From Rossellomorea sp. y25 (GTDB lineage: Bacteria > Bacillota > Bacilli > Bacillales > Bacillaceae_B): a stretch of 64,000 nucleotides of DNA. Positions 1-8,289 of the stretch are shown in pieces. The notes beneath the pieces are model-generated. The model did no database searches. It saw nothing but the letters and a program-made list of their open reading frames with translations, and had not been told where the DNA came from. A program made the translations under genes and the position numbers. Location of the stretch: positions 2,984,501-3,048,500 of the forward strand of contig NZ_CP145886.1 of the NCBI RefSeq assembly GCF_038049935.1, in the 5' to 3' direction. The stretch's first letter is position 1, and the number at the start of each line of letters is the position of its first letter.

Positions 1-713
1 GAATCATCGAATTGATTAAAGTGGACACTGGAATCCACTATCATTTCTTTCCCCCCGTCGACAACATTCTGAGATAGCAGGGGAGCTGAAACGCTGATCT
101 CATCCGTATTCCAATCTTGAAAAAGAACGGAAGAGTCCGAATGCCACTGTACAAATGGCTGTTCAACATCAATAGGATCCATTATCCCTTTTTCTACATC
201 AATACGAAAGACTTGAAAGCTCCAATCTTCACTGAAGCTGGTCATTAACAAAGCATTGTCATCAAACTTGCTCCATGAGTGAGTTAATTCATAAGACGGG
301 ACATCCTCCTCTTGGAACAACACTTCGCCTCCCCTGTCAATAATAGTCACTTGCGCTGAATAAGATACAGGAGCTGAATGGATGAGTATTTTTTCCTTAT
401 CTGGTGAAATGCTTGCGCTCACATATGAAGATGGAATCTCGTAAATTTTCATATTGCTACCATCGTAAAGATTATAAATATAGAACGAGGTTTGACCATC
501 CTCATTTTGCACGGTTAGAATTTCCGAATCCGAAAGCCAGCCGATGTTTTCTACAAAGCTGTCAGAGGTAAGAATTTCTGCAACGATCTCTTTCTTTTCA
601 GTCTTCTCTTTCTCAGAGGGAGAAGTTTGAGTTTCTTCAGGTTGACAAGCTGACAACCAAAGAATACTCAACAGTAAACATATCAAAACACTTACCTTTT
701 TGTTATTAATCAT
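1..713 (-). CDS. YqgU-like lipoprotein, N-terminal part (cut by window edge)
   Basis: The reading frame opens at ATG 713, a few bases after a GAGGGAGAAGGG ribosome site, and stays open to base 1, so about 237 residues are visible and the C-terminus is missing. Residues 1-23 are a lipoprotein signal: basic start (MINNKK), hydrophobic core, and lipobox LSAC with the acylated Cys at 23. A Glu/Lys/Ser/Thr linker follows, then short beta-strand-like units around DG and GQ turns that resemble a beta-propeller. The position next to the M14 peptidase matches yqgU of B. subtilis. It should be an extracellular membrane-anchored protein; its function is unknown. The family assignment rests mainly on gene order. 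Confidence 0.72.
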   Translation of the reverse strand, partial: MINNKKVSVLICLLLSILWLSACQPEETQTSPSEKEKTEKKEIVAEILTSDSFVENIGWLSDSEILTVQNEDGQTSFYIYNLYDGSNMKIYEIPSSYVSASISPDKEKILIHSAPVSYSAQVTIIDRGGEVLFQEEDVPSYELTHSWSKFDDNALLMTSFSEDWSFQVFRIDVEKGIMDPIDVEQPFVQWHSDSSVLFQDWNTDEISVSAPLLSQNVVDGGKEMIVDSSVHFNQFDD

Positions 714-960
714 ACCCTTCTCCCTCCCTCAATTTATTCCATATTAATAAGTACGTTTAAAAGAAGAAAATGTTTCAATTTCATTAAAAAAATTACAAAA
801 ATTCAAAAAAGTGATGACCGGATGTTCACTCGCACATCATTCGGGTCACCACAATCGGCTATTCTTTAAGTAGGATGATGATTTATTTTACTCCTGATTT
901 TCACTTTCTACAATAGTTATTTTTGGAACATGCCAAAAGATTTTTCGAGTGATTTTTTAT

Positions 961-1192
961 CATAAGTCGAATTTTATAGCAATCATGTCGCCTTAAGGCA
1001 AAGGACGCCTTTCCGGCATGTTCGTCTTATGCTTGCCGCCTCTGAACGAGCCGCCTCCGCTTTTGTTTCATCCAGCTCCTGCGGCTAGAGCCTCGACGTC
1101 ATAAGTCAAACATGCCAAAAAGGCAAAGGACGCCTTTCCGGCATGTTCGTCTTATGCTTGTCGCCTCTGAACGAGCCGCCTCCGCTTTTGTT
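961..1192. repeat. Two tandem copies of a nested-hairpin intergenic repeat
   Basis: Bases 995-1067 and 1120-1192 are direct repeats 125 bp apart with one mismatch seen (1036 c against 1161 t). Each lies in a hairpin closed by CATAAG and CTTATG (961-966 with 1026-1031; 1100-1105 with 1151-1156). The second has inner stems CATGCC/GGCATG and AAGGC/GCCTT and an outer GCGGCT/AGCCGC pair (1081-1086 with 1174-1179). The second copy runs into the stop codon of the M14 peptidase gene at 1191. The same module recurs inside the repeat at 6073-6217. I read it as a dispersed, structured Bacillaceae intergenic repeat. Apart from these copies, the 714-1190 gap shows nothing gene-like. Confidence 0.75.
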
Positions 1193-2384
1193 AGTACCAC
1201 CGATAAATCGATACTAGGAAGATTCCGAGCATATCCTGGTAGATTTCGTTGAATTGAGAGAGAGGCAAGGGGTTTATACCTTTTCCTAACTCTATGGTAA
1301 ACCCCGCTTTTTTGAATTCTTTAATAAACCAATCCTTGTAGCCCGCGTAGCTATCTATATATCTGACAGATTCATACCCGCTCACTCTGTTAAAATCCGC
1401 TGCCAACTTGGCGGCTTCCGGAGGTTCCAAGCCCTCGTAGCCCCAATAGAATTCTTTCCCTTGAGTGTGGAGGGCTAACAGCCGGTCAAACATTTCTTCT
1501 TGAGCCAGCTTAGCCATAGCGATTGTTTCAGGTTCTGAAAGAGGCTTATATCCTGGGAAATCTCTCGGAGCTGGTGATTTTTCTTCCTTTCTCCCTTTCT
1601 CCAACTCCCATTTGGCTGGAAATTGGTTATTCAGGTCTACTCCTCTTATATTTGCTTTCCATCCAGTAAAATCTGTACTTCCCCGATTGATTTCAATTAA
1701 TTCTTTTCTTCTATCGACAGGTGGTCCGTTCAAAACGAGGTCCACTCCGTCCGGATTAACCATAGGTACAAACGAGATGGTCACCAACCCATATAAGGGA
1801 AGGGTCTGAATTCCTCTCATGAGGTTCCCATTCGTTAACGATAGCAAATAGTCATTAATAAACGTCATCAATATGGAGGTGGTAATCCATTCATTCGCAT
1901 GAAAGGATGCATCTATGTGAACCTTTCTCTTTCCGGTACCCACTCTCATTTCAATGAGATCTTTTCCCAGTACACTTTCTCCTACTGAGTTTAACTTGAT
2001 GAACGGATAGATCTCTTTTAGTTGTTTCACGTCATCCTCAAACGCTTTTGAACTATAGGCTTGTTTCCCATTTACTATCGGGGTAACGACTCTCGATGGC
2101 AGAAAAATACTTGAACCTATTTGCAAACTATTTGGATTGACTCCTTCGTTCAAGAGGAGTAGGGCGTCTACTCCTATATTCCGCTGCTCCGAAAGGGTCC
2201 AGAATGAATCTCCACTTTTAATTGAGTAGCTTTCTTTTCTAAATCCAGGGAGCTCTATCTCTGTCCCTATCTTCAATCCATTTGGATCAACAGAAGGGTT
2301 CGAATCAATGATTAATTGAATTGGAATATAAAACAGCTGACTGTAGTACCAAAAGGAATCACCACTGCGAACTTTCACTTTCAT
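1191..2384 (-). CDS. yqgT: YqgT-like LysM/M14 gamma-D-glutamyl-diaminopimelate peptidase
   Basis: This 397-residue protein has two N-terminal LysM modules (about 2-46 and 51-95, each with the SGDSFW signature) and a zinc carboxypeptidase (M14) domain from about 105 to the end. Zinc and catalytic motifs are visible: HANEW (His and Glu ligands), LHTQG (third His ligand) and the late IELGKG segment with the catalytic Glu. The family (endopeptidase I of Bacillus) cuts the gamma-D-Glu-diaminopimelate bond of peptidoglycan stem peptides, often in sporulation or wall recycling. LysM modules should hold it on peptidoglycan; no classical signal peptide is present. The stop codon lies inside the hairpin repeat at 1120-1192. 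Confidence 0.9.
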   Translation of the reverse strand: MKVKVRSGDSFWYYSQLFYIPIQLIIDSNPSVDPNGLKIGTEIELPGFRKESYSIKSGDSFWTLSEQRNIGVDALLLLNEGVNPNSLQIGSSIFLPSRVVTPIVNGKQAYSSKAFEDDVKQLKEIYPFIKLNSVGESVLGKDLIEMRVGTGKRKVHIDASFHANEWITTSILMTFINDYLLSLTNGNLMRGIQTLPLYGLVTISFVPMVNPDGVDLVLNGPPVDRRKELIEINRGSTDFTGWKANIRGVDLNNQFPAKWELEKGRKEEKSPAPRDFPGYKPLSEPETIAMAKLAQEEMFDRLLALHTQGKEFYWGYEGLEPPEAAKLAADFNRVSGYESVRYIDSYAGYKDWFIKEFKKAGFTIELGKGINPLPLSQFNEIYQDMLGIFLVSIYRWY

Positions 2385-2446
2385 GAAGGAACCTCCCCAT
2401 TCATATGTCCTTACTTACATGTATGAATGGTTCAATAATTCATGAC

Positions 2447-2477
2447 AAAAAAAGCTTGCGAATCTCTTCGCAAGCTC
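2447..2477 (-). terminator. Rho-independent terminator after the LTA synthase gene
   Basis: On the minus strand an 11-bp stem (AGCTTGCGAA with TTCGCAAGCT) with a GAGA-type loop is followed by seven T. It lies just past the stop codon at 2486. Confidence 0.9.
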
Positions 2478-2485
2478 TGTCTTAC

Positions 2486-4354
2486 TTATTCTTCTTTACT
2501 TTCGGTTTCACCGTAAAAGCGAAGGAGGTCTCCATTGATGATCTTATCAGAGTATCCTAACTCCTCATTTACACGTTCTTTATATGGCTCACAGTATTTC
2601 ATATCCGTTGTTTCTTCTGTTTCCTTATCCCAGCATTTTTCACCAGCAAAAACATAGTCCTCAGTAATGAAACGCCCATCACGCAGAATGGCAAGGTCTT
2701 CGTGCTGACTGGAGAAGAGATCTGAACCAAATTGGATGTCCTTCTTCGTGTCGATACCTAAAAGGTGCAAAATGGTTGGTTTCAAGTCAATTTGCCCGGA
2801 AACTTTAGAAATGGTCTTACCTTCCTGTCCAGGAACGTGAATAATCATTGGGACCTGTTGAAGCTGGGTGCTTACAAATGGCGTTACCTCTTTACCTAAA
2901 TATTGACTCATCGCTTTATTATGGTTTTCAGAAATACCATAGTGATCTCCGTACATCACGATAACGGAGTTTTCATATAATCCTGATTCCTTTAAGTCTG
3001 TAATGAAGTTCTTAACAGCTTCATCCATGTAACGAACCGTTTGGAAATAACGATTGACCGTACCATCTTTGGAGGTGTAAGGATCAATTAGCTTATCTTC
3101 TTCATCTAATGTGAATGGATAGTGGTTCGTTAATGTAATCATCTTCGTACTGAACGGTTGAGGCATCTCTTTCATATGCTCGACAGATTGTTCAAAGAAT
3201 GGGATATCCTTCATACCCCAGTTAACAGAATTCTCTTCCGTTACTTCATAATCCGGTAAAGAGTAGAAGCGTTCGTATCCTAAGGAATCATACATTATGT
3301 CACGATTCCAGAAGCTTTTATTGTTTGCGTGCATGGCCGTGGTAAAGTATCCATTTTCTCCAAGCTTTTCTGTCATGGATTCAAACTCATTTCCTGAATG
3401 AGTGAAGAATACTGCTCCCCGGTTCAATGGGTAAAGGGAATTATCGAGTATAAACTCGGAGTCAGACGTTTTCCCTTGCTGGGTTTGATGATAAAAATGA
3501 TCAAAGTAGTAGCTTTCTCCAATAAACTCATTAAGGAAAGGTGTAATTTCCTGACCGTTCATTTCACTATTAATGACAAAGTTCTGAAGGGACTCGAGTG
3601 ATACAATGATTAAGTTCTTGTCCTTTGCAACCCCGAACATTTCTTTATCAGGCTCGATGTAACTTGCGCGGACATAGTTATCAATATCCGCTAATTCGCT
3701 GCCGTCAGCCATTGCCCGTTGAGCGGAAGACTTAGATTGCAAGAAAATATCATACACATGATAATTATACGTTCCGATATTCTTTACTAACATTTCACGA
3801 TCGAACGTTCTGGTTAGAAGCTGCGGTCTTTCTGATTCCGCCAAGCCCAGGTTAAAGAATACCAATGCCGTTGCAACCAGGAAATACGCACGTCGATTCG
3901 CCCGGCTGTAGTTTTGTAAAGAAAACCATGTTGGCTTTAATTTGATAATAAGGATCAATACAATGACATCTGTAAAATAGAATAAATCCTTCCAGCTCAT
4001 AATGGCGCTGGCACTTGTGCCTAAATCAGAAAAATTGCTTGTTTGAAAAAGGACAGGGAGTGTCAGGAAGTCATCAAAAAATCGATAGAAAACAACGTTT
4101 CCGTATAGAACAAACGAGAGGACGAAGCTGGCAGCGATAATATATCGGGTCCGAGACTTATCCTTCTTAAGAAGTAACCCTACTCCGAAGATAAATAGTA
4201 AGAAACTCAGTGGGTTGATAAAGAGTATAAGTTCTTGAAGTGTACTCTCTATTTTTATATCAAAACTAGTTTTATAGACAATATACGTTTTAATCCAAAG
4301 AAGCAATGCAGCGATGATAATAAGAGAAGCTTTTGGTGTCTTTTTCAATTTCAT
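2486..4354 (-). CDS. yqgS: YqgS-like lipoteichoic acid synthase family protein
   Basis: The 622-residue product has about five N-terminal membrane helices (1-175) and an extracellular sulfatase-fold domain (about 240-580). The catalytic Thr is T296 in the motif QQGKTSDSEF, equivalent to the Thr nucleophile of LtaS, and the metal motif VMYGDHYG is present. The family transfers glycerol phosphate from phosphatidylglycerol to a lipid anchor or growing chain on the outer membrane face. B. subtilis has four paralogues (LtaS, YfnI, YqgS, YvgJ); gene order points to YqgS, which is linked to sporulation. The ATG at 4354 follows an AAGGAGG site. It is monocistronic with its own terminator. Confidence 0.93.
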   Translation of the reverse strand: MKLKKTPKASLIIIAALLLWIKTYIVYKTSFDIKIESTLQELILFINPLSFLLFIFGVGLLLKKDKSRTRYIIAASFVLSFVLYGNVVFYRFFDDFLTLPVLFQTSNFSDLGTSASAIMSWKDLFYFTDVIVLILIIKLKPTWFSLQNYSRANRRAYFLVATALVFFNLGLAESERPQLLTRTFDREMLVKNIGTYNYHVYDIFLQSKSSAQRAMADGSELADIDNYVRASYIEPDKEMFGVAKDKNLIIVSLESLQNFVINSEMNGQEITPFLNEFIGESYYFDHFYHQTQQGKTSDSEFILDNSLYPLNRGAVFFTHSGNEFESMTEKLGENGYFTTAMHANNKSFWNRDIMYDSLGYERFYSLPDYEVTEENSVNWGMKDIPFFEQSVEHMKEMPQPFSTKMITLTNHYPFTLDEEDKLIDPYTSKDGTVNRYFQTVRYMDEAVKNFITDLKESGLYENSVIVMYGDHYGISENHNKAMSQYLGKEVTPFVSTQLQQVPMIIHVPGQEGKTISKVSGQIDLKPTILHLLGIDTKKDIQFGSDLFSSQHEDLAILRDGRFITEDYVFAGEKCWDKETEETTDMKYCEPYKERVNEELGYSDKIINGDLLRFYGETESKEE

Positions 4355-4713
4355 TTAGTCAACCTCCTTGCTACAAACGGTTCGTTCGTATGTAACACAT
4401 TCATGTAATGTTTTTATTGGTAAAATAAGGTAATTTTCAAAACGCAGCCTTGAACATCTTAATACTTTTTTTACAATACGTCAAACTCCATTTCACATTG
4501 TACGTGTACAATTAATATTTAAGTCTTATTCTCTTACCCATACTATTAGACGATTGAAACCGTTAAAAGTTTCAAAATAACTATATTTCTTCAAAACGGT
4601 TCTAATGTCCCTAAGTCTTAAGGACTACCAATTCATTGCTAGATTCACAGAAAAAAGAACCCTCCTTTTCAGGAAAGCTCTTTTTTCTTGAATAACTATC
4701 TATTTTGTTACCA
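4355..4713. other. Intergenic region between the LTA synthase gene and glcK
   Basis: Both neighbours are on the minus strand. The region holds the glcK terminator at 4651-4686, and near 4365 the AAGGAGG ribosome site of the next gene. It is AT-rich and must contain that gene's promoter, but I cannot pick a convincing one. No open frame of interest is visible. Confidence 0.5.
4651..4686 (-). terminator. Terminator after glcK
   Basis: The minus strand shows an imperfect stem (AAAAGAGCTTTCCT against AGGAGGGTTCTTTT) with a GAAA loop ending in six T, about 28 bases past the glcK stop. Confidence 0.75.
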
Positions 4714-5685
4714 TCAGATTTTATTCTTTACTAACCAGGCTGCCCCGATCACTCCCGCATCATTTCCGAGGGTAGCGATACTCAAGTTAGTTGAAGTACG
4801 GACGGTTGGGAATGAGAACTGTTTGAAATATTTCACAACCGGGGTTAATAATATATCACCTGCTTTAGAAACCCCTCCACCGATGACGATCTTTTCCGGA
4901 TTCAGTGCATTCCCTAAATTTGCGAGGGATAATCCTAAATAGAAGGCTAATTGATCAATGACTTCAATAGCAAGTGCATCATGCTCTCTGGCTGCATCAA
5001 AGATATCCTTTGCGCTGACTGTACCATGGGACTCCCTGATTTCACGAAGTACAGACGTTTTCGTTGTCGCATCCAGTTTTTCATTTGCGAGACGAACGAC
5101 TCCAGTCGCAGAAGCAACCGTTTCCAAGCATCCTGTCTTCCCACAGTTACATTGGAATCCACCTTCTGGAACAACCGTAATATGCCCGATTTCACCACCT
5201 GCACCTTTCACACCGTGCACGACATCTCCATTGGTTATAACTCCACCGCCAACACCTGTACCGAGTGTCACACAAACGATATCCTTCGCGCCGTCTCCTG
5301 CACCTTTCCACATTTCACCTAATGCTGCGCAGTTTGCATCATTATCGATAACGGCTGATAAACCTGTTTCCATTTCAAGTAAATCCTTTAATGGTGTGTT
5401 CTTGTCCCAGCCTAAATTAACCGCTTCGTAAATGATTCCTTTTGCCATATCGACCGGTCCCGGTGCACCCATTCCGATCCCGATTAGTTTCTCTTTGGAT
5501 TGATCTAATAGTTCCAGCTTCTTATCAATCGCTTTGGCAATATCTACAATGATATTCTTCCCATTCTCAGATTTATCAGTTGGGATTTCCCATTTATGTA
5601 AGAGCTCACCGTACTTATTCAAGAACGCGATTTTTGTCGTCGTTCCTCCTAAATCTACACCAACCAACCACTTTTCTGTCATCAT
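4714..5685 (-). CDS. glcK: ROK-family glucokinase
   Basis: A 323-residue ROK kinase that phosphorylates glucose to glucose 6-phosphate with ATP in the cytoplasm. The N-terminal ATP site is [11 protein letters not shown], and the ROK zinc motif [10 protein letters not shown] sits near residue 180 after GGEIGH. It has the usual length for GlcK. A GTG at 5691 is possible, but the double ATG at 5685/5682 is better placed behind the ACAGGTGAT ribosome site. The start is within a few bases of the yqgQ stop (5688), so the two genes are translationally coupled, as in B. subtilis. Confidence 0.95.
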   Translation of the reverse strand: MMTEKWLVGVDLGGTTTKIAFLNKYGELLHKWEIPTDKSENGKNIIVDIAKAIDKKLELLDQSKEKLIGIGMGAPGPVDMAKGIIYEAVNLGWDKNTPLKDLLEMETGLSAVIDNDANCAALGEMWKGAGDGAKDIVCVTLGTGVGGGVITNGDVVHGVKGAGGEIGHITVVPEGGFQCNCGKTGCLETVASATGVVRLANEKLDATTKTSVLREIRESHGTVSAKDIFDAAREHDALAIEVIDQLAFYLGLSLANLGNALNPEKIVIGGGVSKAGDILLTPVVKYFKQFSFPTVRTSTNLSIATLGNDAGVIGAAWLVKNKI

Positions 5686-5687
5686 TA

Positions 5688-5894
5688 TCACCTGTCCTGT
5701 TTCTCTTTTTCAATTTCTATTTCATGTCGCAACAACAACAAAGCTGTTTGAAAATCCCTCGTGTCAATCAGCTGGGATTGATAAAGTTCTATTAATTCGC
5801 CTTCCATAAGTTGCAGGTCAGAAAGACGATGCCCAACATATATAATGGTCCCGTAACTTTTTAATAACTGCTGGATATCATAAATCGTTTTCAT
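5688..5894 (-). CDS. yqgQ: YqgQ family small protein
   Basis: A 68-residue cytoplasmic helical protein of the YqgQ family (DUF910), function unknown, always found just upstream of glcK in Bacilli. The frame can be extended to 5918, but ATG 5894 ([11 protein letters not shown]) is favoured because AGGGTG lies about 7 bases before it and it matches the family's usual length of about 70 residues. The stop overlaps the start region of glcK. Confidence 0.85.
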   Translation of the reverse strand: MKTIYDIQQLLKSYGTIIYVGHRLSDLQLMEGELIELYQSQLIDTRDFQTALLLLRHEIEIEKEKQDR

Positions 5895-6072
5895 ATCATA
5901 CACCCTGCTTTCCATCATTCACATTAAAGTATAAGTGAAAATCCCCATCTTCTCAATATGCAGCTGTCAAATATCCATTATAGGTTCTTTCCCAAAGATT
6001 GTTTTATTACAAGTCCCTTTACGTAAAGGTTGTTGCTATCTTAGAGAAGAAAGTAATAGTTGATTTCCGCTA

Positions 6073-6217
6073 CAGGATGCTCGCTTTCCGCGGGGCTGGC
6101 CCCTCGAGGTCATAAGCTAAATGGTCCAAGAAGGCAAAGAACGCCTTCTTAGGCCCATTCATCTTATCTTGTCGGGGCTGAGCAAGCCGGCTATTCCCGC
6201 AGGAGTCGAGCATCCTG
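6073..6217 (-). repeat. Composite dispersed repeat (element A)
   Basis: The ends are a perfect 11-bp inverted repeat, CAGGATGCTCG (6073-6083) and CGAGCATCCTG (6207-6217). Inside them, GACTCCTGCGGGAATAG (minus strand) matches elements B (6449) and C (47361). The centre (6111-6167) is the CATAAG-type nested hairpin of the 961-1192 repeat, here with AATGG/CCATT and AAGAAGGC/GCCTTCTT stems. It therefore looks like a chimera of two repeat families. There is no open frame of interest in the 5895-6687 gap. Confidence 0.75.
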
Positions 6218-6448
6218 CAGCGAGAATCAACTTTCTAAGCATGTATCCTTAAAAAATCCAGTAAAAACAAGAACTTTAGCAAACAACTTGAAGTGGTTAA
6301 AGGAAAATATCCCAATTGAGAAAGAACTATTTTAATTAGTTGGTTAATGACGACTCCCCTCACCATCGTAAAAAGATTTTTCGTTATAGAGTTTAATAGT
6401 GACAATAACAAAAATAGTGAGTCAGAATGTAGTAGCACAGAGTGGATT

Positions 6449-6575
6449 GTAGCGGAAGGCACTTGACTCCTGCGGGAAATAGAGGAAAGGTCGAGACCCC
6501 GCAGGGCAAAGCCTGAGGAGGCTCGACTTCCTCCCCGCGGAAAGCAAGTGCCTGGAGCGGAAAGGAACGGTCTAC
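6449..6575 (+). repeat. Dispersed structured repeat (element B)
   Basis: The terminal stem is GGCACTTG (6458-6465) with CAAGTGCC (6545-6552). Internal blocks ACTCCTGCGGG, GAGACCCCGCAGGG, GAGGAGGCTC and CCCGCGGAAAG are shared with element C at 47361. An inner stem GTCGAG/CTCGAC is also present. An ORF reading through it on the minus strand (6235-6588) is not a gene. Confidence 0.8.
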
Positions 6576-6634
6576 ATTTTGTTCGCAAATCGCTGTTACA
6601 AGAAAAAATTATGAACAGAGCCTATCTAAAAAAC

Positions 6635-6679
6635 AAAAAAAGATCTCCCTAATGGAATATCCATTAAGAAAATCTCTCC
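6635..6679 (-). terminator. Terminator after the GerA-type gene
   Basis: The minus strand folds AGAT...CTTAATGGA against TCCATTAGGGAGATCT, followed by seven T. It starts just past the stop at 6688. Confidence 0.75.
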
Positions 6680-6687
6680 AACTTATA

Positions 6688-8148
6688 TTAACGATCGGGA
6701 TCTTTCGGGTGCAGGAATCGTGGTCTTCTGTTTTTTAAAGGCATAGGCGAACGCAGGAATACATCCCTGAATGCTCTTAAATTAAACGGAATAAATGGCC
6801 ACATATACGGAATGTCAAAGGATTTCATTCTTGAAAGCATAATAATCCATAGCAGTATACCCACAACAAATCCATACACCCCAAATAATGCAGTACAGAT
6901 CAACAAGAAAATCCTGACTAACCGATTTGCTAAGCTCATCTCATAGCTTGGCGTTGCAAAGGTACCGATCGCTGCAATGGCGAGGTAAAGAATGACTTCA
7001 TTAATTAAGAGGCCCACTTCCACCGCCACTTGTCCAATCATTAACGCCGCCACGAGACCCAGGGCCGTTGCTAACGAAGAAGGGGTATGAATGGCAGCCA
7101 TCCGCAGGATATCGATCCCGACTTCAATAATCAGAAATTGAAGAAATAAAGGAACTTCTCCTGCATCGTTGGGACCTACATACCTCATTGCTTCCGGCAA
7201 TAGCTCAGGTTGGATCGCAAATAAATAATAAAGAGGCAATAAGAAAATCGAGCTCCAGACAGCGATAAACCTCACAAAACGAAGGTAAGCTCCTACAGAC
7301 GGCTTGTTTCTATATTCTTCTGCATGTTGAAGATGATGCCAAAAGGTTGTAGGGGTAATCAACACACTCGGTGAACCGTCCACCATAATGATGACGTGGC
7401 CTTCGTATAAATGTGCGGCGGCTGTATCCGGCCTTTCCGTATACCTGACCATAGGATACGGATTCCAGTGCCTGCCTGCAATAAACTCCTCCAGAGTCTT
7501 CTCACCCATGGGAAGACCATCTGTGTCGATCTTCGAAAGTGCATCTTTGATTTTATGGACTAAATTTGGATCGGCAATGTCTTCGATATAACTGACGACT
7601 ATATCCGTTTTTGATCTTCTTCCTATTTGCATATATTCCATTCGAAGTGAAGGGTCACGAACTCTCCTTCTAGTTAACGCGGTGTTAAACACAATCGTTT
7701 CTACATATCCATCTCTAGATCCTCTCACAACCCGTTCAATATCCGGTTCCTGTGGACCTCTGACTGGGTATGTTCTTGCATCAATCATAATGACCTTATC
7801 AATGCCATCCACCACAAGGGCTGTAGGACCTGCCAATACTAAATCGATCACTTGGTTCAGATCATCCACTTGTTCGATCTCTATATAAGGAATGTACGTC
7901 TTCAATAATTTTTCTAAAGTATCTTCTTCTAATTGCTCAGGACTAAGTCCCGATAAGAGCTTCATAAGATAATGCATAATATCATCTTTAACAAAGCCAT
8001 CCACTAAAAACATCGCCATTTTTCTCTCAGCATACTCCAGATCCAATTGAATGACATCAAAGCTTTTGTCTACTGCTAAGGTATCCCTTAGATAATTGGT
8101 GTTTTCTTCAATCTGAGTAGAGACAGGCTTTTTCTTTTGTTTTGTCAT
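6688..8148 (-). CDS. GerA-family spore germination protein (SpoVAF-like A subunit)
   Basis: A 486-residue membrane protein of the GerA/SpoVAF A-subunit family. A cytoplasmic N-terminal region (1-280) carries family motifs such as RSKTDIVVSYIEDIADP and EGHVIIMVDGSPSVL, followed by about five membrane helices (about 290-450) and a basic tail ending in KNRRPRFLHPKDPDR. It matches SpoVAF in length and sequence feel rather than nutrient-receptor A subunits. There are no B or C subunit genes next to it, so it is an orphan subunit, probably in the spore inner membrane. It is divergent from the membrane-anchored gene at 8290. The gene lies outside the duplication. Confidence 0.85.
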   Translation of the reverse strand: MTKQKKKPVSTQIEENTNYLRDTLAVDKSFDVIQLDLEYAERKMAMFLVDGFVKDDIMHYLMKLLSGLSPEQLEEDTLEKLLKTYIPYIEIEQVDDLNQVIDLVLAGPTALVVDGIDKVIMIDARTYPVRGPQEPDIERVVRGSRDGYVETIVFNTALTRRRVRDPSLRMEYMQIGRRSKTDIVVSYIEDIADPNLVHKIKDALSKIDTDGLPMGEKTLEEFIAGRHWNPYPMVRYTERPDTAAAHLYEGHVIIMVDGSPSVLITPTTFWHHLQHAEEYRNKPSVGAYLRFVRFIAVWSSIFLLPLYYLFAIQPELLPEAMRYVGPNDAGEVPLFLQFLIIEVGIDILRMAAIHTPSSLATALGLVAALMIGQVAVEVGLLINEVILYLAIAAIGTFATPSYEMSLANRLVRIFLLICTALFGVYGFVVGILLWIIMLSRMKSFDIPYMWPFIPFNLRAFRDVFLRSPMPLKNRRPRFLHPKDPDR

Positions 8149-8289
8149 TAGCCTTCACTCCCAATACCTTTACATGAATTTCCATCTTTACCATCCTAGA
8201 CAAAGAAGCTAGAAAACATACATCCTATCATATTGATATCCTGCTCCTCATATTATTTACTAAATGGACATACTACTGGAGTGAACGAA

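Noticed and set aside
4958..5431. Long plus-strand frame antisense to glcK
   Set aside because: Shadow of the conserved glucokinase coding sequence.
6235..6588. Minus-strand 117-residue frame
   Set aside because: Crosses repeat element B; basic low-complexity translation and no ribosome site.
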